A DNA stretch of 64,000 nt from Paenibacillus jilunlii (GCF_900102965.1 NZ_FNGM01000006.1:219654-283653), one strand, 5' to 3'. Shown: positions 14,651 through 23,928, counted from the first letter of the stretch. Notes: generated by a model from the letters alone, not told the origin. Made by a program: numbers and translations.

Positions 14651-16612
14651 ATGAAAAAGCTCATTCTGCCCATCCTCGCTGCCGCGCTATTCTTCCCGTC
14701 CGGGGTAATTGCGGCAGACCCGCAAGCATCCCCTTCCGCCGTGAAGCTGGATAAAGCCGGGACTGAAGCCTTTGCAGCGCAATTTTTTGCACAAAAGGAA
14801 GTCAAGGAACAAATGGCAGGCGCCCTGCTGGTCATCGTCAAAGACGGACAAGTGCTTTTGAACAAGGGCTACGGTTATGCTGACATGGCTACAAAAAGGC
14901 CGGTTGACGCTGACAAAACACTGTTCCGTCTGGCTTCTGTATCCAAGCTGTTCACCTCGGCAGGTATTATGCAACTGGCTGAAGCCGGAATGGTTGATCT
15001 GGACAAGGATGTCCAAACCTACTTGCCGGATTTGCAAATCCCTAATGCTACAGGAGTGCCGCTTACACTAAAGCATCTAATGACCCATACAACCGGCTTC
15101 GATAATACCGACAGTTTGGATTCCGATAAAGCCTATACCCTTAAGGATTATCTGAAGAATATGATGCCTACTGTCGTACGCAAGCCAGGGGAAGCGTTCC
15201 GTTATGATAATTTTGCTTTTACTTTGCAGGGTTATATCATCGAGAAGATATCCGGCCTGCCTTTTCAGGAATATGTCCGCAAAAATATGTTTAAGCCGCT
15301 AGGCATGAACAGCAGCAGCTTTATTTTCAACGATGAAGTAAGGAAAGCCATGGCTACCCCCCATAACAACAATCTGGAGCCAATTGCGCAAATCCCGAAT
15401 GTGCCCGACAATTCGCCGCAAGGGGGAATGTTCTCTACAGGGGCTGATATGGCCAAGTTCATGCTCGCAATGCTGAACGGCGGACAAGCCGGAGGTGAGC
15501 GATTCCTGACGGAAGCTTCAGTAAAAGCGATGGAGCGTACAAGCGTCACGATCCATCCGGACATTCCAGGTATCGGCTATGCCTTTGAGACGAACTATCC
15601 GAAAGACTATAACGGGTATACCGTCGTGGAAAAGGGCGGCGATTTAGCGGGCTTCCATTCCAACCTATGGCTGCTGCCCGGTCAGAACACCGGTATGTTC
15701 CTCGCCTTGAACAGCGACAAAGGCAACCTGCGGCTTCCTTTCTTTGAGGAGTTCATGAACCGTTATTTCCCCAAAAGTGATGCTGGACCAGCTTTTGTGA
15801 AACCGGCACCGGACAAGCAGCAGCTTCTACGGTTTGAGGGACTCTACCGACATCTACGCACACCTGTATTGCGTTATGACATTACTGCTGCGGATGGGGC
15901 CTTGATTGTCCGCGATGCTTTGGGCACACATACCCTGCGCCAGGCGGGCGATCTGCTGTTCTATGACGATGAGGGCACTCCTGCCGGCTTTAAGCTTGAT
16001 GCGGACGGGAACATTGTCTTCTTTTCCTACAATATGCCAGACAGCTGGGCGGAAAAGATTCCCGAACCGGCCAAATTTAGCGATGTCCCGGAAGAGCATC
16101 CTTATGCCAAATCTATTTATTATTTGGTTCAACTGGGAGCCCTTCCGGGCGGTACAGCCGAATTCAAACCGGACATGCCAATTACAAGAGGCCAGTTCCT
16201 CGCGCAACTCATGCCACTAGCGGGATTCCAGCTTTCTACCCTTCCATCTGTATTTTCTGACACGAAAGGCAGCCCCTATGAAGCTGTAATCCAGACGGCG
16301 GTTGATTATGGGATTGTTCAGGGACTCCCCGGCAGCATCTTTGGCCCTAACCAGCCATTAACACGTGAGCAAGCGGCTACCTTCATCTGGCGGATGGTCA
16401 AGATCTCGCTGAATGCGGATCCGGTAAAATCTGACTTGAAAACCCCCGCCTCCCCTTGGGCATCCGAAGGGGTACAGTACATTGTGGGACAACAGCTGTT
16501 CGGCCCTGACGTTCAGGCCGCAGGCGGACTGGCGGAGTATAGACCGAAGGATCAAATGCTGAACAAGGAAGCAGCGGAATTGATCTACAAGCTTATTCAG
16601 AAGCTTTTTTAG
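14651..16612 (+). CDS. SLH-anchored class C beta-lactamase-family serine hydrolase
   Basis: This 653-residue protein has a signal peptide (MKKLILPILAAALFFPSGVIAA). Residues ~35-370 are a serine beta-lactamase/DD-peptidase domain with SxxK at 96-99 (SVSK), YDN at 185-187 and a late KGG motif in VVEKGGDLAGF. A short beta domain follows at ~390-460. Three S-layer homology repeats occupy the last ~190 residues: FSDVPEEHPYAKSIYYL, FSDTKGSPYEAVIQTAVDYG and a weaker third. SLH domains bind pyruvylated wall polysaccharide, so the enzyme should sit on the cell wall. The substrate could be peptidoglycan peptides, D-amino peptides or esters. The gene is monocistronic with a terminator. Confidence 0.92.
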   Translation: MKKLILPILAAALFFPSGVIAADPQASPSAVKLDKAGTEAFAAQFFAQKEVKEQMAGALLVIVKDGQVLLNKGYGYADMATKRPVDADKTLFRLASVSKLFTSAGIMQLAEAGMVDLDKDVQTYLPDLQIPNATGVPLTLKHLMTHTTGFDNTDSLDSDKAYTLKDYLKNMMPTVVRKPGEAFRYDNFAFTLQGYIIEKISGLPFQEYVRKNMFKPLGMNSSSFIFNDEVRKAMATPHNNNLEPIAQIPNVPDNSPQGGMFSTGADMAKFMLAMLNGGQAGGERFLTEASVKAMERTSVTIHPDIPGIGYAFETNYPKDYNGYTVVEKGGDLAGFHSNLWLLPGQNTGMFLALNSDKGNLRLPFFEEFMNRYFPKSDAGPAFVKPAPDKQQLLRFEGLYRHLRTPVLRYDITAADGALIVRDALGTHTLRQAGDLLFYDDEGTPAGFKLDADGNIVFFSYNMPDSWAEKIPEPAKFSDVPEEHPYAKSIYYLVQLGALPGGTAEFKPDMPITRGQFLAQLMPLAGFQLSTLPSVFSDTKGSPYEAVIQTAVDYGIVQGLPGSIFGPNQPLTREQAATFIWRMVKISLNADPVKSDLKTPASPWASEGVQYIVGQQLFGPDVQAAGGLAEYRPKDQMLNKEAAELIYKLIQKLF

Positions 16613-16641
16613 ACATGGATTTTAGTGAATGGCAAATAAAC

Positions 16642-16675
16642 AAGCAAGCGGATCAAGACGATCTGCTTGCTTTTC
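16642..16675 (+). terminator. Terminator after the SLH serine hydrolase
   Basis: The stem pairs AAGCAAGCGGATC with GATCTGCTTGCTT around a short loop, and a TTTT tract follows on the plus strand. Confidence 0.8.
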
Positions 16676-16718
16676 AATATAATAAAAGGAAACTTATCTG
16701 AAGGATTGTGAACCTGCC

Positions 16719-19037
16719 ATGTCCAGCCTGCTCCGGCACTGGCGCCTACAACACTGCTACATCTATGTCTGCCTGGCGCTTTTTTTTGTTACTTCTTTAT
16801 ATATTCAAATCAGTTCATTTGCTACTCCGTATTCGGGAATCCTGGTTGAACAGAACAGCTCTTTGGAATGGACCATTGCTGGCGTCCAGAACGATTCTAT
16901 CGCCGCTAACTGGAGTATCTCACCCGGAGACCGCATCGTATCGGTTGACGGACAGCCAACCCCCAAGATTTTCAGGGTAGCCCAAGAGAAAATGCTCGTT
17001 GGGGCCACCAGGATTGAGGTGCTCGGCAATACGGGTTCCCCCCGCTTGTTCATTGTGAAACCGACCATAGAGGATAAGCTGGAGAACGGGTTGGCGTTTC
17101 TGATGGAGCTGTTTCTCATCGGTGTTGGCGGATATGCCTTCCTCAAGAAACCGGGGTCCCACCTAATTCATAGATTCTTTTTGCTGAACATGCTGATTGC
17201 CTCTACCATTATCACTTTATTTTCGGATGAGGTTCAAATATCCAGCTATTTATTTTCTTACTGTGCCGTTTGGCTGCCCTATGTAATGCTGTCCTTCTAT
17301 CTGTTATTTGCTTTCAGGAGCATTTATGCCAAATTCCGCTTCCTGCTGATAGGCTATTGGGTTTATGCCTTCACCTGCTCCGCGTTCACGGCGTTCTTCC
17401 TGCTCCGGCGTGAAGTATATGACTGGGTGTCCCACTTGCTGAACATCATGTTCATCTTCACCCTGCTGCTCATGGCCGGAATTACAGCTTGCTATTGGAA
17501 AAAACTCGACCGGATCGAACAAAATCAGCTGTTCCTGCTGTTTGTCGGCATATTCATCAGCCTGGTGCCTTATGTCCTGCTGTATGCTCTGCCAGAACTG
17601 CTTCGGGGCAGTCCTTTGATCCCTGCCGAGTATGTGCTGATCGGACTGGTACCAGTATCCGGCACCCTGGCTTATCTGCTTGTCCAGCGGCAGATCGTGG
17701 ATATGAAATTTTATATAACCCGGCTGTCCGTTCACAGTCTTTATTACTCCTCGATGCTGGTGTTGTTCCTGCTTACGGCGGTGTGGGGTTCGCTGCTTTA
17801 TGCCGCTGGTCTTTTTATCCTTTTCGGTATGCTGACCTTCGGTTATCAGCGCCTTCTCCTTCGGTTGCAGCGGCAGGAGAACCGCAAGACTGAATGGCTG
17901 GAGCACCAGAAGCTCCGCCTGTCGCTGCAGCTCGCCGAGAAGAAAAATATCCGCGACATACTAAAATTATCTGCAGACCTGCTCCATGATTTAATTGATG
18001 TGGAAGGCCTCACCCTAGTTTATATTGACGACAACGCCCTGCCGCTTGTGTACAGCACGGGCATATACCTGGGCACCTTGACTCCCGGAACCGCAAATCT
18101 GCCGGATAACGACGATTGGAGCGACAGAGAGAAATATGCCCAGGTGATGGAGCTGTCGCACGGGCCTGAAGAACCAAAGCTGGGTTACCTGTGCCTTGGA
18201 CCGAAAACCAATCACACCCTCCTTTCGTCCGAGGAGCACCGCCTTGTAGAAAAATTCCGCAGCGAAGCCATTCAGATGCTGCTGAACGCCAGACAAACGT
18301 TCCGTTTAAGACAGGAGTATGAGCAGTTGAACAAGGCGCAGGCTGCCCATCATGAGCGCCGGTTCCGTGATCTACAGACATACAGCCATATGGCGTTGGA
18401 AGCAAGAGAAGCCGAGAAGATCAGAATCTCCTATTTCCTGCATGACGACCTGCTGCAAAACCTGATTTTCCTGTCCCGCGATCTCGAGGAACTGCATGAC
18501 ACCGGCAAGTATGAACGTGAACGCAATGCCACATGGCTAAAATGTCTGTATGATTCGCAGCGCAGTATACGTTCACTGAGCGATCAGCTCTATCCACACA
18601 TCCTGGACAAGGGTGATCTTCAAGAAGCGCTGCACTGGCTGCTCCGCGATATGAACCGTCTGAATGAAGTCGCCGTGACGCTGCAATACGAAGCTCCGGC
18701 ACCTGAGCCGTTCCCTTCCTTTGTCAAAACCAATCTGTTCCGCGCTTTACGCGAGCTGATAGTCAACGTGTTCAAACATGCAGAGGCAACTGAAATGTAT
18801 GTCCGCATCTGGATGGACAAGGGCAGCCTCTATTGCTGTGTTCGGGATAATGGCAAAGGCTTCTCCGAAGCGGCTGCCCGTCCGCAGGCTGACACCGGCT
18901 CAGGCTTTGGCCTGATGTCTGTCTGTGATCAGATGGAGCACCTGGGCGGAAGCGCCGATATTGACTCTGTGCCTGGACAGGGAACAGCTGTTACGTTAAA
19001 ACTACCTCTTGTTAAGGAGAACACTGCCCATGACTGA
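16719..19037 (+). CDS. ComP-like membrane sensor histidine kinase
   Basis: This 772-residue kinase has a first transmembrane helix near residues 10-30. An extracellular PDZ-like segment follows (ISPGDRIVSVDGQPTPKIFRV). After it come several membrane helices, a GAF-like cytoplasmic region and a HisKA_3 box (SYFLHDDLLQNLIFLSRDLEEL). The ATPase domain has DNGKGF and GSGFGLMSV. This is the architecture and length of Bacillus ComP. It overlaps a NarL-type regulator gene by eight bases, so the two form a pair. No comQ or comX lies upstream, so its signal is not evident here. An uncommon point is that the ligand-side domain looks like PDZ, which might sense a peptide end. Confidence 0.88.
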   Translation: MSSLLRHWRLQHCYIYVCLALFFVTSLYIQISSFATPYSGILVEQNSSLEWTIAGVQNDSIAANWSISPGDRIVSVDGQPTPKIFRVAQEKMLVGATRIEVLGNTGSPRLFIVKPTIEDKLENGLAFLMELFLIGVGGYAFLKKPGSHLIHRFFLLNMLIASTIITLFSDEVQISSYLFSYCAVWLPYVMLSFYLLFAFRSIYAKFRFLLIGYWVYAFTCSAFTAFFLLRREVYDWVSHLLNIMFIFTLLLMAGITACYWKKLDRIEQNQLFLLFVGIFISLVPYVLLYALPELLRGSPLIPAEYVLIGLVPVSGTLAYLLVQRQIVDMKFYITRLSVHSLYYSSMLVLFLLTAVWGSLLYAAGLFILFGMLTFGYQRLLLRLQRQENRKTEWLEHQKLRLSLQLAEKKNIRDILKLSADLLHDLIDVEGLTLVYIDDNALPLVYSTGIYLGTLTPGTANLPDNDDWSDREKYAQVMELSHGPEEPKLGYLCLGPKTNHTLLSSEEHRLVEKFRSEAIQMLLNARQTFRLRQEYEQLNKAQAAHHERRFRDLQTYSHMALEAREAEKIRISYFLHDDLLQNLIFLSRDLEELHDTGKYERERNATWLKCLYDSQRSIRSLSDQLYPHILDKGDLQEALHWLLRDMNRLNEVAVTLQYEAPAPEPFPSFVKTNLFRALRELIVNVFKHAEATEMYVRIWMDKGSLYCCVRDNGKGFSEAAARPQADTGSGFGLMSVCDQMEHLGGSADIDSVPGQGTAVTLKLPLVKENTAHD

Positions 19038-19659
19038 AAACATTCGCGTTTATTTACTGGATGACCACCCGCTCGTACTCGAAGGCCTCCAAAACCGCCT
19101 TAATGCAGAGCCTGGGATTGAAGTGCTGCACACGTTCACCGATCCACGCGAATTCATCTCCCAGGCTGAACAGCTCTGCCCCGACGTGGCTGTTATAGAC
19201 ATCTCTCTGCCGCACATGGACGGATTTCAGCTGGCCCGGAAGCTGAAGGAGCAGTACGGGAACACTTTGAAAATTATATTATTATCCGGTTACTCTTACG
19301 AGGAATTCTACATGAAGGCTTACAAAATCGGGGTCCATGCCTATCTGTCAAAGCAAGCTTCCTACTCCCAGATTATCAATGCAATTAAGCAGAGCATGCT
19401 TGGCCACATTCTGATTCCGGAGAGTATCGGCACCGCGCACAGCTCACAGGATGCGCTGACCGCTGCCGAGCGGCAAGTGCTCCAACTGCTGGCGAAGGAG
19501 AAGACGAACAAAGAAATTGCCCATGAATTGGCGCTCAGCCAACGAACCGTCGAATATCATCTGGCTTCGGTGAATCAGAAGCTGGGAGTGAGCACCCGCA
19601 TCGGAGCCATCGTGAAGGGGTTTGAGCTGGGGCTGCTGACTTTTTTAAAAGAGGACTAG
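19030..19659 (+). CDS. NarL/ComA-like response regulator
   Basis: The ATG at 19030 follows AAGGAG and gives a 209-residue protein starting MTENIRVYLLDDHPLVLEG. The phosphorylated Asp is in DVAVIDISLPHMDG, and the conserved Lys in AYLSKQAS. The C-terminal LuxR-type helix-turn-helix is LTAAERQVLQLLAKEKTNKE, followed by RTVEYHLASVNQKLGV. It is translationally coupled to the ComP-like kinase and should be its partner. Targets cannot be deduced. The siderophore locus downstream has its own Fur-regulated promoter and is probably independent. Confidence 0.92.
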   Translation: MTENIRVYLLDDHPLVLEGLQNRLNAEPGIEVLHTFTDPREFISQAEQLCPDVAVIDISLPHMDGFQLARKLKEQYGNTLKIILLSGYSYEEFYMKAYKIGVHAYLSKQASYSQIINAIKQSMLGHILIPESIGTAHSSQDALTAAERQVLQLLAKEKTNKEIAHELALSQRTVEYHLASVNQKLGVSTRIGAIVKGFELGLLTFLKED

Positions 19660-19680
19660 CTGCCGGATGGTGTTTCTAAT

Positions 19681-19729
19681 TTGAGATCATTCTAAAAAAT
19701 GCTATACTTCAATTGAGAACGATTATCAA
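19681..19729 (+). promoter_or_regulatory. SigA promoter with Fur box for the siderophore regulator
   Basis: A TTGAGA -35 (19681-19686) and TATACT -10 (19703-19708) are 16 bases apart. Directly downstream lies TTGAGAACGATTATCAA (19713-19729), a good match to the Fur-box core. Position over the likely transcription start suggests repression when iron is sufficient. Confidence 0.7.
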
Positions 19730-19751
19730 ACACGAAAGTAGTGAAGGTACT

Positions 19752-21383
19752 ATGCACACCCTGCGTTCCGGCAGCTCTATTACTCATCCCCACAGCTTTC
19801 ATTTCCCCTTGCGGATTGCAAATCTTAACGGATTATCAGTCAGTGGAGAACAGGATATCCGGCCGCACTCCTCAATATTGATGATCGTTACCGGGGGACA
19901 TGGCATTATTGAGCTTGAGAGGCAGCAGCATAATTTAACATGTGGAACCATGCTATGCTGCAACAGCAGCACGTTAAGTATCTCCTTAAATCCTCAATAT
20001 CACTTCCATGGTGTATGGATTGAATATACTACTCAGCCCCCGCAACATACTGGTGCCAATCCTTTGAACAAAGGTACACCAGTACGTGCAGTGTCCCCAA
20101 AAGCATGTACACTTGCTTCAGAGCTGCTGAAAATCTGGGAGAAGCCGGCACAGGATCAACCGTTCGCTGTGCAGCAGCTTTTCTCGGAGCTTCTGGCAGA
20201 GTGCTTCAGCAGACAAACGGAAATCCAAGCTTCAGCACATTGGCTTGATCAGGTTCTGCAGCATATAGGAACGCATTACAACGAAGATTTGACGAGAGCG
20301 CAGATGGCCGAACGGGCTGGAGTCAGCCCGGAGCATTTCTCCCGCACCTTCCGGAAAGCCACCGGTCAAACCTTTAACGAATATATTTCCTTGCTGCGGA
20401 TTCGCAGGGCGCAGCAGCGCATTCTGACCGATACGCCAAATTTGACTACACTGGCCCTGGAGTTAGGCTATGGGGAGGGTACCTATTTAAGCCGGAAATT
20501 CAAGCAGGTGGTCGGTATATCTCCGGCAGCCTACCACCGCAAGAACAAAAGAATTGTTGCTTTGAACTTCAATCACACTGCCAGTCTAAGAGCGATTGAG
20601 ATCATGCCTGAACTCGGTGTGTACTCCAGCTGGATGGAACGTCTTGAGCTGGCTCCTGCCCAGCAAAAATTAAGGTTTGAAGGGAGCCGCGACACTTCGC
20701 TCTATCAATCAGTAGCCGCTGCACGGCCTGATGTTATCATTAGCTATTCACTTCCGGGTGAGAACAAGCTGCTGCTGCCGGTAGCACCGGTGGTTGAACT
20801 GCCTTACATGCAAATGGGCTGGCGGGAGCAGTTCCAGCAGATCGCTGTCATTGCAAACCGAGAGCAGCAGGCTGAGGCCTGGTTGAACCGCTATGACGAA
20901 TTGTGTCATGCTGCCAACCTGGAGCTGGGTCGTCTGCTTGGGGCAAGGGGTACCGCCATCGTCTGGGAAATTGACGAAGAAGTAGCCTACTGCTATAGCA
21001 GCAGCTTTGGACATGGAAGCCAGATATTATATGGTGAACTGGGATTCCGGCCACCTTCTGCTTTACTGGAGCAAGGCCTGCTCCACAACGGTTATTTGGA
21101 AGTATCCATTGATCATATCCCTGCATATCCCGCTGAACATATTTTTATTACCAGCATTCCTTCAACGCGTGAAGGCCGGGCGCGGTTCAGAGCACTCCTC
21201 CAATCGCCAAGCTGGCAAAAGCTTGAAGCAGTGCAAAAGGGAAACTTCTATCCACTGAACCAGCCGGAAAAATTCTATGGCTTCGATCCTTTATCCTCGC
21301 TGGCGCAATTGAAAACGTTCATGCAGGCGATAACATCACAAATTTACATGAGACAAGATCACATCAAGCCATGGTCTTCCTAA
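19752..21383 (+). CDS. AraC regulator fused to a siderophore-binding domain (Btr-like)
   Basis: This ~543-residue protein starts at ATG 19752; the earlier in-frame codon lies in the Fur box. The N-terminal ~130 residues are a cupin-like sensor region. Residues ~165-265 hold an AraC double helix-turn-helix (HYNEDLTRAQMAERAGVSPE, then LALELGYGEGTYLSRKFKQV). The C-terminal ~270 residues resemble a periplasmic siderophore-binding protein (FNHTASLRAIEIMPELGVYS, then ARPDVIISYS), but without signal peptide. Bacillus subtilis Btr has the same layout and activates uptake genes when bound to its iron-siderophore. The Fur-controlled binding protein just downstream is the likely target. Confidence 0.9.
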   Translation: MHTLRSGSSITHPHSFHFPLRIANLNGLSVSGEQDIRPHSSILMIVTGGHGIIELERQQHNLTCGTMLCCNSSTLSISLNPQYHFHGVWIEYTTQPPQHTGANPLNKGTPVRAVSPKACTLASELLKIWEKPAQDQPFAVQQLFSELLAECFSRQTEIQASAHWLDQVLQHIGTHYNEDLTRAQMAERAGVSPEHFSRTFRKATGQTFNEYISLLRIRRAQQRILTDTPNLTTLALELGYGEGTYLSRKFKQVVGISPAAYHRKNKRIVALNFNHTASLRAIEIMPELGVYSSWMERLELAPAQQKLRFEGSRDTSLYQSVAAARPDVIISYSLPGENKLLLPVAPVVELPYMQMGWREQFQQIAVIANREQQAEAWLNRYDELCHAANLELGRLLGARGTAIVWEIDEEVAYCYSSSFGHGSQILYGELGFRPPSALLEQGLLHNGYLEVSIDHIPAYPAEHIFITSIPSTREGRARFRALLQSPSWQKLEAVQKGNFYPLNQPEKFYGFDPLSSLAQLKTFMQAITSQIYMRQDHIKPWSS

Positions 21384-21404
21384 AGGGAAATCTGTAAAGT
21401 GTAA

Positions 21405-21423
21405 TTGAGAATGATAATCATTT
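21405..21423 (+). promoter_or_regulatory. Fur box upstream of the siderophore-binding lipoprotein
   Basis: TTGAGAATGATAATCATTT closely matches the inverted-repeat Fur consensus (core ATGATAATCAT). It ends about 20 bases before the TTG start of the binding protein. Confidence 0.8.
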
Positions 21424-21443
21424 TACATAAGGAGGAACTTAAG

Positions 21444-22445
21444 TTGATTAACGCGCAATACCCCGGCTCCAAACGGAGACATTGGTTCATCTTCCCGCTG
21501 CTGCTTACAATGCTCCTATTAGTTTCTGCCTGCGGAAACAACACCTCCAGAGGAGGCAACGCAAATACAAAGAACGCCGCCGCAGCTCCAGCAGCATCGG
21601 AGCAACCGGAGCAGACGGTGGAACCCGCAGCATTTACAACCGTTACTACAATAAACGGGGAAATAAAAATACCGGTTGATCCCAAACGGATCGTCGCCGA
21701 GGAATACCTGGGCAGCCTGATCGCCTTGGACACGATTCCTGTCGGCGCTCCCGGCCTGACCCTGAAGAATATATATTTTAAAGAAGCGCTTGCCGGGGTC
21801 GCCGATACCGGAGCCTACGGGAAAATGTCGCCCGAAAAGATCCTCGAGCTTGAACCTGATCTAATCATTTCCGGCATGGCCGACAGCTATGAAACCTTAA
21901 GCCAAATCGCTCCTACCATCATCGTGCCTTACGGGGATCTAAAAAATGCCCATGAAGAGTTAACCTATTTTGGAGAGCTGCTGGGCAAAGAACAGGAAGC
22001 CAAAGCTTGGCTCGCTCAATATGACCAGCGTATTGCCGAGGCAAAGGCCAAAGTGAATGCAGCTATTCCTGCTGATGCTACCTTCAGCATCCTGGAGCAT
22101 AACGACAAAAAGGTTTGGGCTTATGGAGACAACTTTGGACGCGGTGGACAGCCTGTCTATCAGGCATTGGGACGGAAGCCTCCTGCAGAGGTTGAGGCGG
22201 AAATCATGGAGAAGCAGTGGGCGGAAATTTCTGCCGAGGTGCTGCACAAATATGCCGGAGATTACCTGATCGTAACCGACAACAACCAAACTGTGCAGGA
22301 CTACAAGAATGATCCGATCTGGGGCAGCCTGCCTGCAGTCAAAAACAATCATATTTATGTCTGGAAAGAAGAAAGATCCTGGTATTATGATCCCATTGCT
22401 GTTCTTTCCCAAACGGAAGAGCTGGCGGCTTGGCTTACCGAGTAA
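21444..22445 (+). CDS. Iron-siderophore ABC transporter binding lipoprotein
   Basis: This 333-residue protein starts at TTG 21444, eight bases after AAGGAGG. The signal ends in a lipobox (LLLVSAC). After a low-complexity linker, the body is a class III periplasmic-binding fold (INGEIKIPVDPKRIVAEEYLG, MSPEKILELEPDLII, and a late YYDPIAVLSQTEEL). It should capture ferric siderophore outside the membrane. It is regulated by its own Fur box and probably by the upstream Btr-like activator. No permease or ATPase gene is adjacent, so it must share membrane components encoded elsewhere. Confidence 0.92.
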   Translation: MINAQYPGSKRRHWFIFPLLLTMLLLVSACGNNTSRGGNANTKNAAAAPAASEQPEQTVEPAAFTTVTTINGEIKIPVDPKRIVAEEYLGSLIALDTIPVGAPGLTLKNIYFKEALAGVADTGAYGKMSPEKILELEPDLIISGMADSYETLSQIAPTIIVPYGDLKNAHEELTYFGELLGKEQEAKAWLAQYDQRIAEAKAKVNAAIPADATFSILEHNDKKVWAYGDNFGRGGQPVYQALGRKPPAEVEAEIMEKQWAEISAEVLHKYAGDYLIVTDNNQTVQDYKNDPIWGSLPAVKNNHIYVWKEERSWYYDPIAVLSQTEELAAWLTE

Positions 22446-22460
22446 TATGATCCCGCAGAG

Positions 22461-22503
22461 AAAAGGATCACAAAGCGGAATAATCCGCCTGTGATCCTTT
22501 ATC
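22461..22503. terminator. Bidirectional terminator
   Basis: The long stem AAAGGATCACA...AGCGGA pairs with TCCGC...TGTGATCCTTT around ATAA. It lies between the convergent binding-protein gene and the CBM21-like gene and can serve both. Confidence 0.85.
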
Positions 22504-22522
22504 AACTGCATTTTATAATGAT

Positions 22523-23290
22523 TTAGTTGACCTCGTAATTATGGCCATAGTTATTATCCAAATACGTTTGTCCGCCAGCTGTATACGAAACCGCATATTT
22601 AACATCTGTGGCACCCGGAACATTGATACTGTAGCTCCATCTTTCAACACTATTGAAATTATTCAAGGAGCCATTGTAAGTAGCGAAGCCCTCTTGAGTC
22701 GTTGCCCAGTTGTCCGTTGTGTACGTTACTTTTACTGTTTTCGTCGGATCCAGGTTTTTCACATAGATTACTCCGCTAAATTCACCATTGCTCAGAGTAC
22801 TTTTGGCGTTAACCACATTTGGTGCTCCCAAAATCACGGAACTCAGGGGAACATTATGATTGACTTCATTGTAATAATTCACTCCACCGTTGTTATCCCA
22901 ATAGACCTGGCCATTCACTTCGTATTCGATTGCGAATTTAATGAAGCTCAGATTCTTCAACTCGTTATGATCTGTTGAAGCATCCGTTCTGGAAATGCCA
23001 AAATGCCATTTCTCATGGGTTCCATCCGACGGCCCTACATAATTCGCACTCGTATTATACCAGGTTGTGTTATCTGTCGTGTAATGAATAGTGACATTTT
23101 TCACGGGTCCCAGATTCGCAACATCAACATTTCCGCTAAATCCGACATATCCGGGTTTATAAATAACGCTAACATCCGAGTCAATAAGCTTGACCTCATC
23201 ACCGCTGGCAAATGCCGATCCCACAAAGGATACACCAAAAATCAGAGTAAACATCATCAATCCAGCAAATAGTTTTTTCATTGCTTTCAC
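22523..23290 (-). CDS. Secreted tandem CBM21-like carbohydrate-binding protein
   Basis: This 255-residue protein starts at GTG 23290 behind AGAGGAG and has a signal peptide ending near SAFASG. Two homologous ~110-residue beta domains follow. Each has the CBM21 pattern: a V-NL-K-V-Y-TTD-W strand segment, a Trp-containing W-F-I or W-Y-I strand, then FAIEYEVNGQVYWDNN or YAVSYTAGGQTYLDNN with an N-Y end. CBM21 modules bind starch or glycogen. There is no catalytic domain, so the protein may act as a free binding module, a glycan-coating protein or a partner for a separate amylase. Confidence 0.85.
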   Translation of the reverse strand: MKAMKKLFAGLMMFTLIFGVSFVGSAFASGDEVKLIDSDVSVIYKPGYVGFSGNVDVANLGPVKNVTIHYTTDNTTWYNTSANYVGPSDGTHEKWHFGISRTDASTDHNELKNLSFIKFAIEYEVNGQVYWDNNGGVNYYNEVNHNVPLSSVILGAPNVVNAKSTLSNGEFSGVIYVKNLDPTKTVKVTYTTDNWATTQEGFATYNGSLNNFNSVERWSYSINVPGATDVKYAVSYTAGGQTYLDNNYGHNYEVN

Positions 23291-23631
23291 AGTTCTCGCT
23301 CCTCTAATTTCAAATTTTTACACCTGGGTCTTGAGCCGACAAGGATGAGACACATACATTTTGTACACTTTTTTGTCTTTTTCATTCCTCCTTTGACACT
23401 TCGAAACCAAGTTATAATTTGCGGAAATGTTAATCATTTCCTATTTATAGGATAACTTTAGTAAATATATATGTATATAGTAAATAAGTAACATTTTTAA
23501 TATGTTATTATATGGGATATTTTGTCATAAAAGGTCAATAAAACAGGAAGGCACACGAAAAACATCCTTTGATGACTCGACATCGGCTCAGAGGATTCTA
23601 CTAAAAAGCGCAAAGTTTGAACTTGAAATCT
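23291..23631. other. AT-rich intergenic spacer
   Basis: The spacer holds the ribosome site of the CBM21-like gene and a very AT-rich block (23455-23520, including ATATATATGTATATAG). It probably contains that gene's promoter. No open reading frame, clear terminator or riboswitch-like fold was recognised. Confidence 0.4.
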
Positions 23632-23928
23632 TCAGATAGACCCGCTTCCTTCCTCATTTGTATCCATACAATATACCTCTGTTATCATTAATGCCCCTAT
23701 CCGGTACCCTTGAACAAAAGCTGCCGCCGCATGCATGGAGTTAAGCTCACCAACGAGATCTAATAGTCTTTCGATTTCTTCGAATTCTGCAGCCGCTAAC
23801 TTCTTCTGGTAATTGTCCAATAACATAATGACCTCATGATGAAGCTGCTTGGCTCTTGGATCTGCAGATTTTATAGACTCATTAGGCCGAATATTCCCAT
23901 AATACATATCCTCCAAGATACTTTTCAC
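23632..23928 (-). CDS. DUF6809-like small protein
   Basis: This 98-residue protein starts at GTG 23928, 10 bases after AGGAGG. It begins MKSILEDMYYGNIRPNESI, a pattern typical of the DUF6809 family found in Paenibacillus and relatives. The remainder is predicted helical (LHHEVIMLLDNYQKKLAAAE, then a FVQGYRIGALMITEV helix). The FxxGYRxG segment is a family feature. Function is unknown and no operon partner is present. Confidence 0.8.
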   Translation of the reverse strand: MKSILEDMYYGNIRPNESIKSADPRAKQLHHEVIMLLDNYQKKLAAAEFEEIERLLDLVGELNSMHAAAAFVQGYRIGALMITEVYCMDTNEEGSGSI

